Shown here one piece after another: positions 17,587 to 27,857 of a DNA stretch of 64,000 nucleotides. This stretch comes from JAIOSF01 sp963677755 (GTDB lineage: Bacteria; Campylobacterota; Campylobacteria; Campylobacterales; Arcobacteraceae). The notes beneath the pieces were generated by a model. That model did no database searches, was not told the DNA's origin, and saw nothing but the letters and a program-made list of their open reading frames with translations. The stretch spans positions 1,116,001 through 1,180,000 of the forward strand of contig OY782506.1 of the NCBI GenBank assembly GCA_963677755.1, given 5' to 3'. Made by a program: the position numbers and the translations under genes. Numbering within the stretch: the stretch's first letter is position 1; the number at the start of each line of letters is the position of its first letter.

Positions 17587-20151
17587 ATGAGTTTAGTTAC
17601 AGATTATAAAGCACATACCCAAGAAAGAGCAAAGCTAGGTGTTCCACCATTAGCTTTAACAGCAGAACAAGTTGCACAGCTTGTTGAGTTATTAAAAGCA
17701 TCTCCAATTATTGATGTTGATTATTGTTTAGATATGTTTATAAATAAAATTCCAGCAGGTGTTGATGATGCAGCTTATGTAAAAGCAGCATTTTTAAATG
17801 ATATAGTTCAAGGAAATGTAACTTGTGAAGCTATCTCAAAAGAAAAAGCATGTGAGATTTTAGGTCTTATGTTAGGTGGATTTAATGTAACACCACTAGT
17901 AGAAGCACTTAAAATTGAAGAAGTTGCATCCATAGCAGCAGAACAACTTAAAAAAACACTTTTAGTATATGATGCATTTAATGATGTAAAAACTTTAATG
18001 GATGCTGGAAATGCAAAAGCTAAAGAGGTAGTTGAATCTTGGGCAAATGCACAGTGGTTTACTAATAAACCAGAACTAGAAAAAGAGATTACTTTAACTG
18101 TTTATAAAATTCCAGGTGAAACAAATACAGATGATTTATCTCCAGCGAGTGAAGCATTTACAAGAGCAGATATTCCACTTCATGCAAACTCAATGTTGGG
18201 TTCAAGAATGGAAAATCCATTAGATACAATGAAAGAGCTTAAAGAAAAAGGACATCCATTAGTATATGTTGGAGATGTTGTTGGAACTGGTTCAAGTAGA
18301 AAATCAGGTATTAACTCTGTACAATGGCATATGGGAAGAGATATTCCAGGTGTTCCAAATAAAAGAACAGGTGGTGTTGTAATTGGCTCAATTATTGCTC
18401 CAATTTTCTTTAACACAGCGGAAGATTCAGGATGTTTACCACTTGAAGCAAATGTTGATAATCTTGAAACAGGTGATATTATCACAGTAAAACCTTATGA
18501 AGGTGTTATTGAAAAAAATGGAGAAGTTGTTTCTACATTTAAATTAAACCCTAATACAATTACAGATGAGATGAGAGCAGGGGGAAGAATTCCACTTATT
18601 ATTGGCAAAGGATTAACTGCAAAAGCAAGAGAAGCTTTAGGTATGAGTCCATCTGATATGTTTTTAACTCCTGATCAACCCGAGGATGATGGAAAAGGTT
18701 TTACATTAGCTCAAAAAATGGTTGGAAAAGCTTGTGGAATTGAGGGTGTTAAACCAGGTGTTTACTGTGAACCAATTGCTACAACAGTAGGAAGTCAAGA
18801 TACAACAGGACCAATGACCAGAGATGAGATAAAAGAACTTGCAGCTCTATCATTTGGTGCTGATTTTGTTCTTCAATCATTTTGTCATACAGCTGCTTAT
18901 CCAAAACCAGCAGATATCAACTTACAACACACTCTTCCAAAATTTTGGACAGAAAGAAAAGGTTTTATCTTAAGACCAGGTGATGGTGTAATTCACTCAT
19001 GGTTAAATAGAATGTGTTTACCAGATACAGTTGGTACTGGTGGCGATTCACATACAAGATTTCCTATTGGTATCTCTTTTCCTGCTGGATCTGGACTTGT
19101 TGCATTTGCAGGAGTTACTGGTATGATGCCTTTAACTATGCCAGAATCAGTTCTAGTAAAATTTAAAGGTGAGATGCAACCAGGTATTACACTTAGAGAT
19201 ATGGTAAATGCAATTCCTCATCAAGCGATTAAAGATGGGTTATTAACTGTTGAAAAGAAAGGTAAGAAAAATATTTTTGCTGGAAGAGTTCTTGAGATTG
19301 AAGGTCTTGAAGATTTAAAATGTGAGCAAGCATTTGAGTTATCTGATGCATCAGCAGAAAGAAGTGCAGCTGCTTGTACAGTGAAACTAAACAAAGAACC
19401 AATTGCAGAATATTTAGAATCAAATATTGTTCTCATTGATGAGTTAATAGCACAAGGGTATGAAGATGCTGCAACCTTGAAAAGAAGAAGAGACAAGATG
19501 CAAGATTGGTTAAATAACCCTGAATTACTTGAAGCTGATAGTGATGCACAATATGCAGCTGTAATAGAGATAGATATGGATAAAATTACTGAGCCAATTT
19601 TAGCTTGTCCAAATGATCCAGATGATGTTAAAACTCTAACAGAGATTCATGAATCTGGACTTAGAACTGAAATTGATGAAGTATTTGTTGGGTCTTGTAT
19701 GACAAATATTGGATTATTTCGTGCTTTAGGTGAAGTTTTAAGAGGGGAAGGGCAAGTTCCTACAAAACTATGGGTATGTCCTCCAACAAAAATGGATGAA
19801 AAAACACTTCAAGAAGAGGGATATTATTCAGTATTTGGTATGGCAGGTGCTAGAACGGAGATACCTGGATGTTCTTTATGTATGGGGAATCAAGCTGCGG
19901 TTGCACAAAACGCGTATGTATTCTCAACATCAACTCGAAATTTTGATAATAGACTAGGAAAAGGAAGTCAAGTTTACCTTGGAAGTGCAGAGCTTGCAGC
20001 AGTTGTTGCATTAAAAGGGAAACTACCAACAGCAGCTGAATATATGGAGATAGTTCCAAATAAAATCAAACCAGAGATGAGTGATGAAGTTTATAGATAT
20101 CTAAACTTCAACAAAGTTTCACACGATGACTTAAAAGCTATGGTAGAATAA
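17587..20151 (+). CDS. acnB: Bifunctional aconitate hydratase 2 / 2-methylisocitrate dehydratase
   Basis: AcnB converts citrate to isocitrate with a [4Fe-4S] cluster. It has the HEAT-like N-terminal domain, the swivel domain with KIPGETNTDDLSPASEAFTR and GTGSSRKSGINSVQWHMG, and the catalytic domain. Cluster cysteines lie in the FCHT, GSCMTN and GCSLCMGN regions. Its 854 residues are typical. ATG 17587 has AAGGAC about 9 bases upstream. The 177-base gap in front holds a short CTAC/GTAG hairpin but no promoter I can name with confidence. A strong terminator follows. Confidence 0.97.
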   Translation: MSLVTDYKAHTQERAKLGVPPLALTAEQVAQLVELLKASPIIDVDYCLDMFINKIPAGVDDAAYVKAAFLNDIVQGNVTCEAISKEKACEILGLMLGGFNVTPLVEALKIEEVASIAAEQLKKTLLVYDAFNDVKTLMDAGNAKAKEVVESWANAQWFTNKPELEKEITLTVYKIPGETNTDDLSPASEAFTRADIPLHANSMLGSRMENPLDTMKELKEKGHPLVYVGDVVGTGSSRKSGINSVQWHMGRDIPGVPNKRTGGVVIGSIIAPIFFNTAEDSGCLPLEANVDNLETGDIITVKPYEGVIEKNGEVVSTFKLNPNTITDEMRAGGRIPLIIGKGLTAKAREALGMSPSDMFLTPDQPEDDGKGFTLAQKMVGKACGIEGVKPGVYCEPIATTVGSQDTTGPMTRDEIKELAALSFGADFVLQSFCHTAAYPKPADINLQHTLPKFWTERKGFILRPGDGVIHSWLNRMCLPDTVGTGGDSHTRFPIGISFPAGSGLVAFAGVTGMMPLTMPESVLVKFKGEMQPGITLRDMVNAIPHQAIKDGLLTVEKKGKKNIFAGRVLEIEGLEDLKCEQAFELSDASAERSAAACTVKLNKEPIAEYLESNIVLIDELIAQGYEDAATLKRRRDKMQDWLNNPELLEADSDAQYAAVIEIDMDKITEPILACPNDPDDVKTLTEIHESGLRTEIDEVFVGSCMTNIGLFRALGEVLRGEGQVPTKLWVCPPTKMDEKTLQEEGYYSVFGMAGARTEIPGCSLCMGNQAAVAQNAYVFSTSTRNFDNRLGKGSQVYLGSAELAAVVALKGKLPTAAEYMEIVPNKIKPEMSDEVYRYLNFNKVSHDDLKAMVE

Positions 20152-20177
20152 TAAAACTGACATTAATTTAAAAAAGC

Positions 20178-20210
20178 AAAAGCCTTACTAGAAATAGTAA
20201 GGCTTTTTTT
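20178..20210 (+). terminator. Rho-independent terminator after acnB
   Basis: A perfect stem is formed by 20178-20190 (ending AGCCTTACTA) and 20195-20207 (starting TAGTAAGGCT), closed by a GAAA tetraloop. It runs into a T tract to 20210. It lies 27 bases after the acnB stop and separates acnB from speA. Confidence 0.93.
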
Positions 20211-20262
20211 GTTAATAGTGTTTTTGAAATAAAAAATAAATCGCTTTTAAATCCTTATTTGA

Positions 20263-20268
20263 TATAAT
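20263..20268 (+). promoter_or_regulatory. Predicted -10 box of the speA operon
   Basis: TATAAT at 20263-20268, within TTGATATAATAC, is 26 bases before the TTG start of speA and downstream of the acnB terminator, so speA has its own promoter. Confidence 0.55.
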
Positions 20269-20294
20269 ACACACTTTATTTTAAGGACAGTATA

Positions 20295-22106
20295 TTGAAT
20301 AGATATGGTATAGATATTTGGGGTGATGATAACTTCATAATTGACAATGATGTAGTACGACTAAACTATGAATCAAAACCTGCTTTAATAGAGATTGTAA
20401 AAGAGATAAGAGACGAGGGGAATACTGGTCCTTTAATTTTAAGATTTCCACATATTACAAAAAAACAAATAGAAAAACTCTATAGCATATTCAACAATAC
20501 AATTACTGAAAACAATTATAGTTCAAAGTTTTATGCAGTTTTCCCATTAAAAGTAAATCAATTACCAAACTATATATTACCAATGTTAGAAAATAGTTCT
20601 CACCTCAATTATGGGTTAGAAGCGGGTAGTAAAGCAGAACTACTACTTGCAATGGCATATAACAATAAAAATGCTCCTATAACAGTCAATGGGTTTAAAG
20701 ACAAAGAGATGATAACTCTTGGATTTATTGCAAAAAACCAAGGGCACAACATCACTTTAACTATAGAAGGGCTCAATGAGTTAGAAACTATTATTGAAGT
20801 TTATCATGAACTTAAACTTCCTTGTCCAAGTATTGGTCTTCGAGTAAGATTGCATAGTTCAGGAAGTGGTACTTGGGCAAAAAGTGGTGGAATTGACGCA
20901 AAATTTGGATTGAGTTCTACAGAAATTCTTGAAGCTTTTGATATGTTAGCAAAAAATAATTTAGTAGAAACTCTTAAGATGATACATTTTCATATTGGTT
21001 CAGAGATGGAAACAATCGCCCCTTTAAAAAAAGCCCTAAAAGAATCAGGACATATCTATACAGAACTTATCAAAATGGGAGCTACTTCACTTGATGCTAT
21101 TAATATTGGGGGTGGTTTAGCTATAGAATATTCTGCCTATGAAAAAGTAACCCAATATAGCTTAAAAGAGTTTGTAAGTGATGTTTTGTTTACTTTAAAT
21201 GACATTGCTTCAAAAAATGGTGTAAAAGTACCAAATATATTTACAGAATCAGGAAGATTTATATCTGCTCCTAGTTCTGTACTTATTGCACCAACATTAG
21301 AACTTTTTTCAAGTGAATATAATGAATCAAATTTACGATTAAAAGAGCAAAATCCTCCAATTATAGAAGAGTTAAGCCTTTTGTATAGAGATATAAATAA
21401 TGAAAATGCAAAAGAGTATATGCATGATAGTTTAGAACATCTTGAGTCTATTTTGACACTTTTTGATTTGGGATATGTTGATTTAAATGATAGAAGTAAT
21501 GCGGAAGTTTTAACTCATCTGATTATTAAAAAAGCGATAAATTTAAAAGACCATAGAAATGATAAAGAGTTACGAAATCTTGATAATAAAATTCAAGAAA
21601 AATATCTTCTAAATTTCTCTATATTCCAATCTTTACCTGATTTTTGGGGGATAAATCAAGAGTTTCCAGTGATGCCATTGTCTCATCTTGATAAAAAAGG
21701 AACAAGAAGTGCAAATATCTGGGATATAACTTGTGATAGTGATGGTGAAATACCGTTTGATTCAAGAAAACCTTTGTATCTACATGATATTGATCTTACA
21801 AAAGAGGATTATTTTTTAGGATTTTTCTTGGTTGGTGCATATCAAGATATATTAGGTATGAAACATAATCTTTTTAGTTCACCATCTGAAGTGAATATTA
21901 TTTTTGAAGATGGTGTTATGAAACAGGATAAGTTTCTTAAATCTCAAAGTATTATTGAAATATTTGATGATTTGGATTATAATTCACAAGATATTTTGGA
22001 TAGATTATTATCTTCAACAAAAAATGAACAACTAAAAGATATTTTAATGGAATTTATAAATGATAATAGCTATTTAAAAACAATAGCATCTAAAGGATAC
22101 AAATAA
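20295..22106 (+). CDS. speA: Biosynthetic arginine decarboxylase
   Basis: It decarboxylates arginine to agmatine, the first step of putrescine/spermidine synthesis, using pyridoxal phosphate. The N-terminal YGIDIWGDDNF, the PLP-lysine motif FYAVFPLKVNQ (about residue 86), the glycine-rich INIGGGLAIEYS and the late CDSDG motif match SpeA. Its 603 residues are normal. The start is TTG 20295 with AAGGA 7 bases upstream; there is no ATG nearby. One base separates its stop from cysE, so the two are cotranscribed. Confidence 0.95.
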   Translation: MNRYGIDIWGDDNFIIDNDVVRLNYESKPALIEIVKEIRDEGNTGPLILRFPHITKKQIEKLYSIFNNTITENNYSSKFYAVFPLKVNQLPNYILPMLENSSHLNYGLEAGSKAELLLAMAYNNKNAPITVNGFKDKEMITLGFIAKNQGHNITLTIEGLNELETIIEVYHELKLPCPSIGLRVRLHSSGSGTWAKSGGIDAKFGLSSTEILEAFDMLAKNNLVETLKMIHFHIGSEMETIAPLKKALKESGHIYTELIKMGATSLDAINIGGGLAIEYSAYEKVTQYSLKEFVSDVLFTLNDIASKNGVKVPNIFTESGRFISAPSSVLIAPTLELFSSEYNESNLRLKEQNPPIIEELSLLYRDINNENAKEYMHDSLEHLESILTLFDLGYVDLNDRSNAEVLTHLIIKKAINLKDHRNDKELRNLDNKIQEKYLLNFSIFQSLPDFWGINQEFPVMPLSHLDKKGTRSANIWDITCDSDGEIPFDSRKPLYLHDIDLTKEDYFLGFFLVGAYQDILGMKHNLFSSPSEVNIIFEDGVMKQDKFLKSQSIIEIFDDLDYNSQDILDRLLSSTKNEQLKDILMEFINDNSYLKTIASKGYK

Positions 22107-22107
22107 T

Positions 22108-22830
22108 ATGAGTTTATGGACTTTAATAAAAGAGGATTTCTCAGTTCCAAGAAAAAATGACCCAGCCTTACACTCTAAAATTGAACTTATTTTCAATTAC
22201 CCAGGTATTTGGGCTATTGTAAATTATAGAATCTCAAATAGACTTTATAAAAAGGGTTTTAGAAGATTATCAAGAGCTTTTAGTGGTGTTTCTCAACTAT
22301 TTACAAATGTTGATATTCACCCAGCAGCTACAATTGGAAGAAGAGTATTTATTGATCATGGTTTTGGTGTGGTGATTGGACAAACAACTATTATAGAAGA
22401 TGATGTTTTGATTTATCAAGGTGTCACTTTGGGTGGAGTAAGCTTAAGTCATGGAAAACGACATCCAACCATAGGTAAAAATAGTGTAATAGGAAGTGGT
22501 GCTAAAGTTTTGGGAAATATCTCAATAGGAGAAAATTGTAAAATAGGAGCAAACTCAGTTGTGGTTAAAGATGTACCATGTAGCTCAACAGCAGTAGGAG
22601 TTCCAGCTAGAATTGTAAGAAGAAAAGATTGTGATTGTACTGAAAAATCACAACTTGATCACAATGATTTACCAGATATTTCTAAAGAGATGTTCTCCTA
22701 TTTACTTAAAAGGGTTGCAGTACTTGAACACGCTGTTCAAGAGCATGATGGTATAGATGTATCACGAGAAGATAGAGAGTTAGAAGATATTTATGAAAAC
22801 TTTATTACTGCTATGAAAAAAGAGGAATAA
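22108..22830 (+). CDS. cysE: Serine O-acetyltransferase
   Basis: It makes O-acetylserine from serine and acetyl-CoA for cysteine synthesis. The left-handed beta-helix hexapeptide repeats run from about residue 70 (VDIHPAATIGRRVFIDHGFG) through TTIIEDDVLIYQGVTLGG to ENCKIGANSVVVKDVP. The catalytic His lies in the DHG and GKRHPTIG segments. The 240-residue form, with a short N-terminal domain and a C-terminal tail containing CDC, resembles the shorter EpsC-type enzymes. It starts one base after speA. Confidence 0.93.
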   Translation: MSLWTLIKEDFSVPRKNDPALHSKIELIFNYPGIWAIVNYRISNRLYKKGFRRLSRAFSGVSQLFTNVDIHPAATIGRRVFIDHGFGVVIGQTTIIEDDVLIYQGVTLGGVSLSHGKRHPTIGKNSVIGSGAKVLGNISIGENCKIGANSVVVKDVPCSSTAVGVPARIVRRKDCDCTEKSQLDHNDLPDISKEMFSYLLKRVAVLEHAVQEHDGIDVSREDRELEDIYENFITAMKKEE

Positions 22831-22838
22831 CTGCTTTT

Positions 22839-23564
22839 ATGACACTTATACTATTAGGAATCCTCACAGGACTTATGTCAGGTTTTTTTGGTGTAGGTGG
22901 AGGAACTGTCTTAGTTCCATTGTTATTATTATATGGTTTTGAGATGAAAAGTGCTGTTGCTATTTCAATTATGCAGATGATTTTTAGCTCTATTTATGGA
23001 AGTTTTTTAAATAGTAGAAAAAATAAAGAAATTTTAAAAGATGGTGTAACTATAGGTATTGGTGGTTTTCTTGGTGGAAGTTTAAGTGGATTTATAGTTC
23101 CAAATGTACCTGGGATTTATCTAAAATATCTTTTTATTATAGTAATTATATTTTCAATTTATAGAATTGCTGCCACCTCATTAGAAGCTCCAACAGGTAC
23201 GAGAAGAAGAAATAAATTTATTTTAATAGTTATAGGATTTATTATAGGTGTGATTGCTATGAGTATTGGTATTGGTGGTTCTATTATATTAGCCCCTATA
23301 CTTGTAGGGTATATGCTTTATAATCTTAAAGATGCAGCATCTTTAGGATTATTTTTTGTAATATTTAGTTCTATTGCTGGTTTTATTAGCTTAAGCCTTA
23401 CTGGCAATATGCACTTTGGTGAAGGTGCTATAGTTGGAATTGCTTCACTTCTTGGTGTTTATATTGGGATAAAATTAAAAAATAATACCCATATAAAATA
23501 TTATAAACAATTAACATTATTTCTGTATAGTATGATTTTAATATCAGTAATTTACAAACTTTAA
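22839..23564 (+). CDS. TauE/SafE-family membrane permease
   Basis: A polytopic inner-membrane protein (241 residues, about 7-8 spans) of the family proposed to export sulphite or other small sulphur organic anions. Each half carries the family's glycine motif: GLMSGFFGVGGGTVLVPLL at the start and AMSIGIGGSIILAPILVG in the middle. It follows cysE by 8 bases, a context that fits sulphur metabolism, but the substrate is not readable from the sequence. The small HMA protein follows 12 bases later. Confidence 0.85.
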   Translation: MTLILLGILTGLMSGFFGVGGGTVLVPLLLLYGFEMKSAVAISIMQMIFSSIYGSFLNSRKNKEILKDGVTIGIGGFLGGSLSGFIVPNVPGIYLKYLFIIVIIFSIYRIAATSLEAPTGTRRRNKFILIVIGFIIGVIAMSIGIGGSIILAPILVGYMLYNLKDAASLGLFFVIFSSIAGFISLSLTGNMHFGEGAIVGIASLLGVYIGIKLKNNTHIKYYKQLTLFLYSMILISVIYKL

Positions 23565-23576
23565 AAAGGATAAAAA

Positions 23577-23852
23577 ATGAAACAAACATTTATAGTACAA
23601 AATGTAAAATGTGGCGGTTGTGCAAATACACTTAAAAAAGCACTTAAAGATGAGTTTGGTGAGGTTGAAGTAAACCTAGAAAAAGAACCGAGAGAGATAA
23701 CTTTAGAACTTGAAGATGATAAAAAAGAGAACCTAAAACTAAAACTTAGAAGTTTAGGATACCCACTAGCTGATGATGAGCTTTCAACACTACAAAATGT
23801 AGGTGCAAAAGCTAAGAGTTTTGTATCTTGTGCTATTGGGAAGATGGATTAA
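23577..23852 (+). CDS. Heavy-metal-associated (HMA) domain protein
   Basis: A 91-residue cytosolic protein with one ferredoxin-like HMA fold. The metal site is VKCGGCANTL with the CxxC pair at about residues 12 and 15. A further Cys near the C-terminus (SFVSCAIG) is unusual. CopZ-like copper binding is the usual role of this family; the second Gly between the cysteines is also common. An AAAAGGA RBS lies upstream. It ends 10 bases from the convergent tex gene. Confidence 0.82.
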   Translation: MKQTFIVQNVKCGGCANTLKKALKDEFGEVEVNLEKEPREITLELEDDKKENLKLKLRSLGYPLADDELSTLQNVGAKAKSFVSCAIGKMD

Positions 23853-23862
23853 CTTTTTATTC

Positions 23863-25971
23863 TCACTCTTTCAAACTCAACTGAATTCTACCTTTTTCTC
23901 TATCTATATTAGATATTCGGATATTTTTTAGTTGTTGATTGATACTTAAAACATCCATTGGGTGAGAGATTCTTTTATTTGATATTTGAGAGATATGAAG
24001 TAGGGCATCATTTTTTAGACCAATATCTACAAATGCACCAAAATCAGTGATGTTTCTTACTACTCCATTGACTTTATCTCCCTCTTGCAACTTCTCTTGT
24101 GATTTTACCTCTTGGCAAAAAGATATTTGCTCTAACTCTTCTCTTATATCATATCCTGGTTTTTTAAGTTCTAATATAATATCTTTGAGTGTTTCTATAC
24201 CACAACTAAATTTAGTTTCTATGGTTTTTATATCATCATTTGATATCTCTTCTAATTTGTAATTTTCTTTTACAAATTTTGCTACATCATAGTTTTCAGG
24301 ATGAATACCTGAGTTATCAAGATAACTATCACCCTGTTTTATCCTAAAGAAACCAACAGATTGTTCATAAGCCTTAGAACCAAGACCTTTCACTTTAAGT
24401 ATCTCTTTTTTGTTGTTATACCCTCCAATAGTATCTTTATATTCAATAATATTTTTAGCTAACTTCTCACTAATACCGGATACATAAGATAAAAGCTTAT
24501 AAGAAGCAGAGTTTATATCTACACCAATTTTATTTACTATACTTACAGTTGTATCTGCCAGTTTCTTTGCTAACTCTTTTTGATTTAAGTCGTGTTGGTA
24601 TTGTCCTATTCCTAAACTTTTTGGGTCTATTTTAACAAGTGCAGAGATAGGGTCTCTTAATCTTTGGGCTATAGAGATAGCTCCCCTTATCGTTACATCA
24701 AGATTTGGATACTCCTCTTGTGCTATTTTAGATGCAGAATATACTGAAGCTCCTATCTCACTTACAACTGCGTATTTGATATTCAAATGGTTTTGTGTCA
24801 AAGTTTGAGATACAAAAGTTGCTGTCTCTTTTGAAGCTGTACCATTTCCTATAGCTATAGCAGATACTTTGTAATTTTTTAAGATATTTAGTAGCTTTTG
24901 GGTAGACTCTTTTTGTTGAGTTTGGCTTAAAAGATATATCACCTCACTATCTAAGTATTTTCCATCTTTATCTATGACTGCCATCTTACAACCTGTTTTA
25001 AACCCAGGGTCAATTCCTAAAATGATTTGATTTACCAAAGGTGGTGAGATAAGAAGTTCTGCTAGATTTTTACCAAAAAGTTCAATAGCTTCACCACTTG
25101 CTCTATTTTTTAGTTCAGAGATAAATTCCCTTTTTAAACTAGGTAGTATTATCCTTTTTAGTCCATCTATATAAGCTTCTTGCACATAAATACTTGAACT
25201 ACTTGCCCAAGCTGGTATTCTGTATTTTTTAATACCCTCTATAAGATAGTTTTCATCAACCTCTATTTTTAAACTTATTTGTTTCTCATTGACAGCTCGA
25301 AATATTGCAAGTAGTCTATGAGATTTAAGATATGTAGCTTTTTGTGATATATTTGCTAAGTCTTTATAAACTCCATCTGATTCAAATGTTTTTGTGGGTT
25401 TTGTAGTAACTATTCCGTGTGAGTTGATATTTTTTCTCACTCCATCTTTCGTTTTAATATCTTGAGAATATCTTAATGCTATGATATCTTTAGCCCCTTT
25501 GATAGCTTCTTCTGTATTAGCGATATTTTTGTTGCAAAACTGCTTCGCTTTTTGCTCTATCTCGTTTGTTGTGTATCTCATAGATGATATTATATTTGCA
25601 AGTGGTTCAAGTCCATTTTTAACTGCAGTGTCTGCTCTTGAATTTTTTACCCCTTTGTATGGTTCATAGATATCTTCTAGTGTTTTTAGAGTTGTAGCGT
25701 TGTTTAAAAGCTCTTGAATTTTTGAAGTTAAGCTCTCTTTCTCTTTTAAGATATTTTCTATATCCTCTTTTCTTTTGAGTAGTTTTTGATTGTACTCATA
25801 AAGCTCTTGAAACTTAAGAAGTGTTTCATCTGTTGCGTTTCCTGTGAGATCTTTTCTGTATCGTGCTATAAATGGAATTGTACTGCCATCTTCTAGTAAA
25901 GTGATGATATTTTTTATATACTGTTCTTCTAAGTTTATTTGTTGTTTTATGAATGTTATTATTTTTTGCAT
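23863..25971 (-). CDS. tex: Tex-family transcription accessory / S1 RNA-binding protein
   Basis: A nucleic-acid-binding protein of about 702 residues. Family order is visible: the N-terminal helical domain with IPFIARYRKDLTGNATDETL, a YqgF/RNase-H-like domain with ILGIDPGFKTGCKMAVID, a helix-hairpin-helix region and a C-terminal S1 domain with GVVRNITDFGAFVDIGLKND. Tex affects transcription and RNA fate in several bacteria. The frame starts at TTG 25995 over the cbiB stop, but I prefer ATG 25971. It is the last gene of the cobalamin transcript and is probably not itself a cobalamin gene. Confidence 0.92.
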   Translation of the reverse strand: MQKIITFIKQQINLEEQYIKNIITLLEDGSTIPFIARYRKDLTGNATDETLLKFQELYEYNQKLLKRKEDIENILKEKESLTSKIQELLNNATTLKTLEDIYEPYKGVKNSRADTAVKNGLEPLANIISSMRYTTNEIEQKAKQFCNKNIANTEEAIKGAKDIIALRYSQDIKTKDGVRKNINSHGIVTTKPTKTFESDGVYKDLANISQKATYLKSHRLLAIFRAVNEKQISLKIEVDENYLIEGIKKYRIPAWASSSSIYVQEAYIDGLKRIILPSLKREFISELKNRASGEAIELFGKNLAELLISPPLVNQIILGIDPGFKTGCKMAVIDKDGKYLDSEVIYLLSQTQQKESTQKLLNILKNYKVSAIAIGNGTASKETATFVSQTLTQNHLNIKYAVVSEIGASVYSASKIAQEEYPNLDVTIRGAISIAQRLRDPISALVKIDPKSLGIGQYQHDLNQKELAKKLADTTVSIVNKIGVDINSASYKLLSYVSGISEKLAKNIIEYKDTIGGYNNKKEILKVKGLGSKAYEQSVGFFRIKQGDSYLDNSGIHPENYDVAKFVKENYKLEEISNDDIKTIETKFSCGIETLKDIILELKKPGYDIREELEQISFCQEVKSQEKLQEGDKVNGVVRNITDFGAFVDIGLKNDALLHISQISNKRISHPMDVLSINQQLKNIRISNIDREKGRIQLSLKE

Positions 25972-25987
25972 TTTTTGTTCATTTTCC

Positions 25988-26854
25988 TTATACAATTATG
26001 AATAGAATTAAAATTATGATAAAAACTCTATCAAATCTATCTCTAAATACTAATGCTTTATTTATATCAGCTACCTCTATCTCTTTTTTTCCATCACCAA
26101 AGTAGGGCTTTGATTTTACTTTTCCAAAATAAGAGGTATCTCCACCAAGTTTTACCCCAATACTTAATGCCATAGCTGAAATAGGATATCCAGCATTTGG
26201 ACTTTCGTGAAGTTTTCCATATTTATAAAAGTTCAATAAAGCTTTTTGACTTAAAAAAAGAATGGCAATTAACAGGGCTGTAATCCTTGATGGAATATAG
26301 TTTACTATATCATCAAGAATAGCACTTACTTTTCCAAACTTTTCATATCTATCGTCTCTATATCCAACCATTGAATCAAGTGTATTTATAGCTTTATAGA
26401 CAAATAAACCAATTATTCCAAACAATAAAAGATAAAATAAAGGAGCAATAACACCATCGCTTAAGTTTTCACTATAAGTTTCTATAGCAGCTTTATTTAT
26501 ATCACTTTTGGTTAAGTTTTCTGTATCTCGGCTTACAAGGTATTTTATATTTTGAGGATTAGTAATAATATCTTTTACACTCTCATACAACATCTTGGAA
26601 GCTATCCCAAAAGAAGATAAAAAAGCTAAGATATAAATATTATCTATAAAATAATCTATAGTAAAAGTGATGGTAAATACTACTACTATAAGGGAAATAG
26701 TTAGCAACGCACCTCTAAAAATACTATTTTTATAAAAATATTTTTCAAAAAATTTAATAAAGTCACCCATTAAAACAATAGGATGCTTTAGAAACTGGAA
26801 TTCTCCAAAAATTCTATCTATGATATAAGCAATAAGTGTTAGTTCAAAGTGCAA
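25988..26854 (-). CDS. cbiB: Adenosylcobinamide-phosphate synthase CbiB
   Basis: This membrane enzyme (288 residues, about 5 spans) attaches aminopropanol phosphate to adenosylcobyric acid. Typical stretches are DRIFGEFQFLKHPIVLMGDF, AAIETYSENLSDGVIAPLFY with its acidic residues, and NTLDSMVGYRDDRYEKFGK followed by SPNAGYPISAMALSIGVKLG. The start is TTG 26854 and overlaps the CobD-type gene by 11 bases. The product of the preceding decarboxylase is its likely substrate. Confidence 0.93.
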   Translation of the reverse strand: MHFELTLIAYIIDRIFGEFQFLKHPIVLMGDFIKFFEKYFYKNSIFRGALLTISLIVVVFTITFTIDYFIDNIYILAFLSSFGIASKMLYESVKDIITNPQNIKYLVSRDTENLTKSDINKAAIETYSENLSDGVIAPLFYLLLFGIIGLFVYKAINTLDSMVGYRDDRYEKFGKVSAILDDIVNYIPSRITALLIAILFLSQKALLNFYKYGKLHESPNAGYPISAMALSIGVKLGGDTSYFGKVKSKPYFGDGKKEIEVADINKALVFRDRFDRVFIIILILFIIV

Positions 26855-27857
26855 TTTTTTCTAAGCTCTTTTCTAAAACTTCTAAATCTTTTTGACTTTT
26901 TACAGCAATCCGTACAAAACTGCTATCTAAAAAATCAAAGTTTGAACAATCTCTTACCATAATCTTATAAGGCTTTAAAAGCTCTTGAAAGGTAGATGCA
27001 TCTATTTGTTTTAACTGTACCAAAATAAAATTAGCTGATGAAGATATAATATGTTGTGTATATTTAAAATCTTTCATTATTTTGGCTAAATACTCTTTAT
27101 TTGTAATAGTAATAGCTTTTGAAACTCTCTTAAAGTTCGTATCTTTCAAAGCTTGTTGTATATAGTTGCTATCAAATTGTGATATTTTCCAAAGAGGTTC
27201 TTTAATTTTTAGTTTTTCAATATTTTGATTATTTGAAACTACAATACCAAGACGGATACCAGCACTACTATAAAACTTTGTCATAGATTTAAGTATATAG
27301 AGTTGATCATATTTTTCTAAGTATTTTATACAAGATTGATGATTGGTAAAATCTAAAAATGACTCATCAATCAAAATAGTACAGTTTTTTTTCATCCAAG
27401 AGTCCATAAGCTTATCTATATCGTAAAAACTCCCCTCAGGGGTACTAGGGTTTACAAATACTACTATTGAGCCAGAAGAAACCTCTTTGTGAAGTTCTAT
27501 GAAGCGATTTATTAAGTTGATATTGTAGTTTAGGGTAGTTGCTGCTTTTTTATACTCTAAATATGCTGGACTATAGATATTTGCAGTGGTTGCATCAAAA
27601 AGGCGAAATAGACTAAAAATAGCACTGCTACCACCATTAAAAAGCTCCATTTGAGAACTTTCAATATTATAAAGCTTAGAAATAGAGTCATAAAGTGACT
27701 CATAAGTAGGATATGCAGAGATATCTAAATTATTAAAGTCAAAGTTTATCTCTGGCTTTAAGAAGTTGATATTTGATGACAGATCAATCACTTCATCAAC
27801 ACTACAACCTATTTGTGATGCAAAAGCGTTTATATCTCCACCATGTTTAAAATTCAT
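26844..27857 (-). CDS. cobD: Threonine-phosphate decarboxylase CobD-like aminotransferase fold
   Basis: A fold-type I PLP protein of 337 residues, related to histidinol-phosphate aminotransferase. It has the N-terminal HGGDINAFA, IDLSSNINFL, a NGGSSAIFSLFR phosphate-binding loop, NPSTPEG and the PLP lysine in LKSMTKFYSSAGIRLG. The HGG start and the neighbours CbiB and BluB identify it as CobD/CobC, which makes aminopropanol phosphate from L-threonine phosphate. It overlaps the kinase-like gene by 4 bases. Confidence 0.88.
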   Translation of the reverse strand: MNFKHGGDINAFASQIGCSVDEVIDLSSNINFLKPEINFDFNNLDISAYPTYESLYDSISKLYNIESSQMELFNGGSSAIFSLFRLFDATTANIYSPAYLEYKKAATTLNYNINLINRFIELHKEVSSGSIVVFVNPSTPEGSFYDIDKLMDSWMKKNCTILIDESFLDFTNHQSCIKYLEKYDQLYILKSMTKFYSSAGIRLGIVVSNNQNIEKLKIKEPLWKISQFDSNYIQQALKDTNFKRVSKAITITNKEYLAKIMKDFKYTQHIISSSANFILVQLKQIDASTFQELLKPYKIMVRDCSNFDFLDSSFVRIAVKSQKDLEVLEKSLEKIAL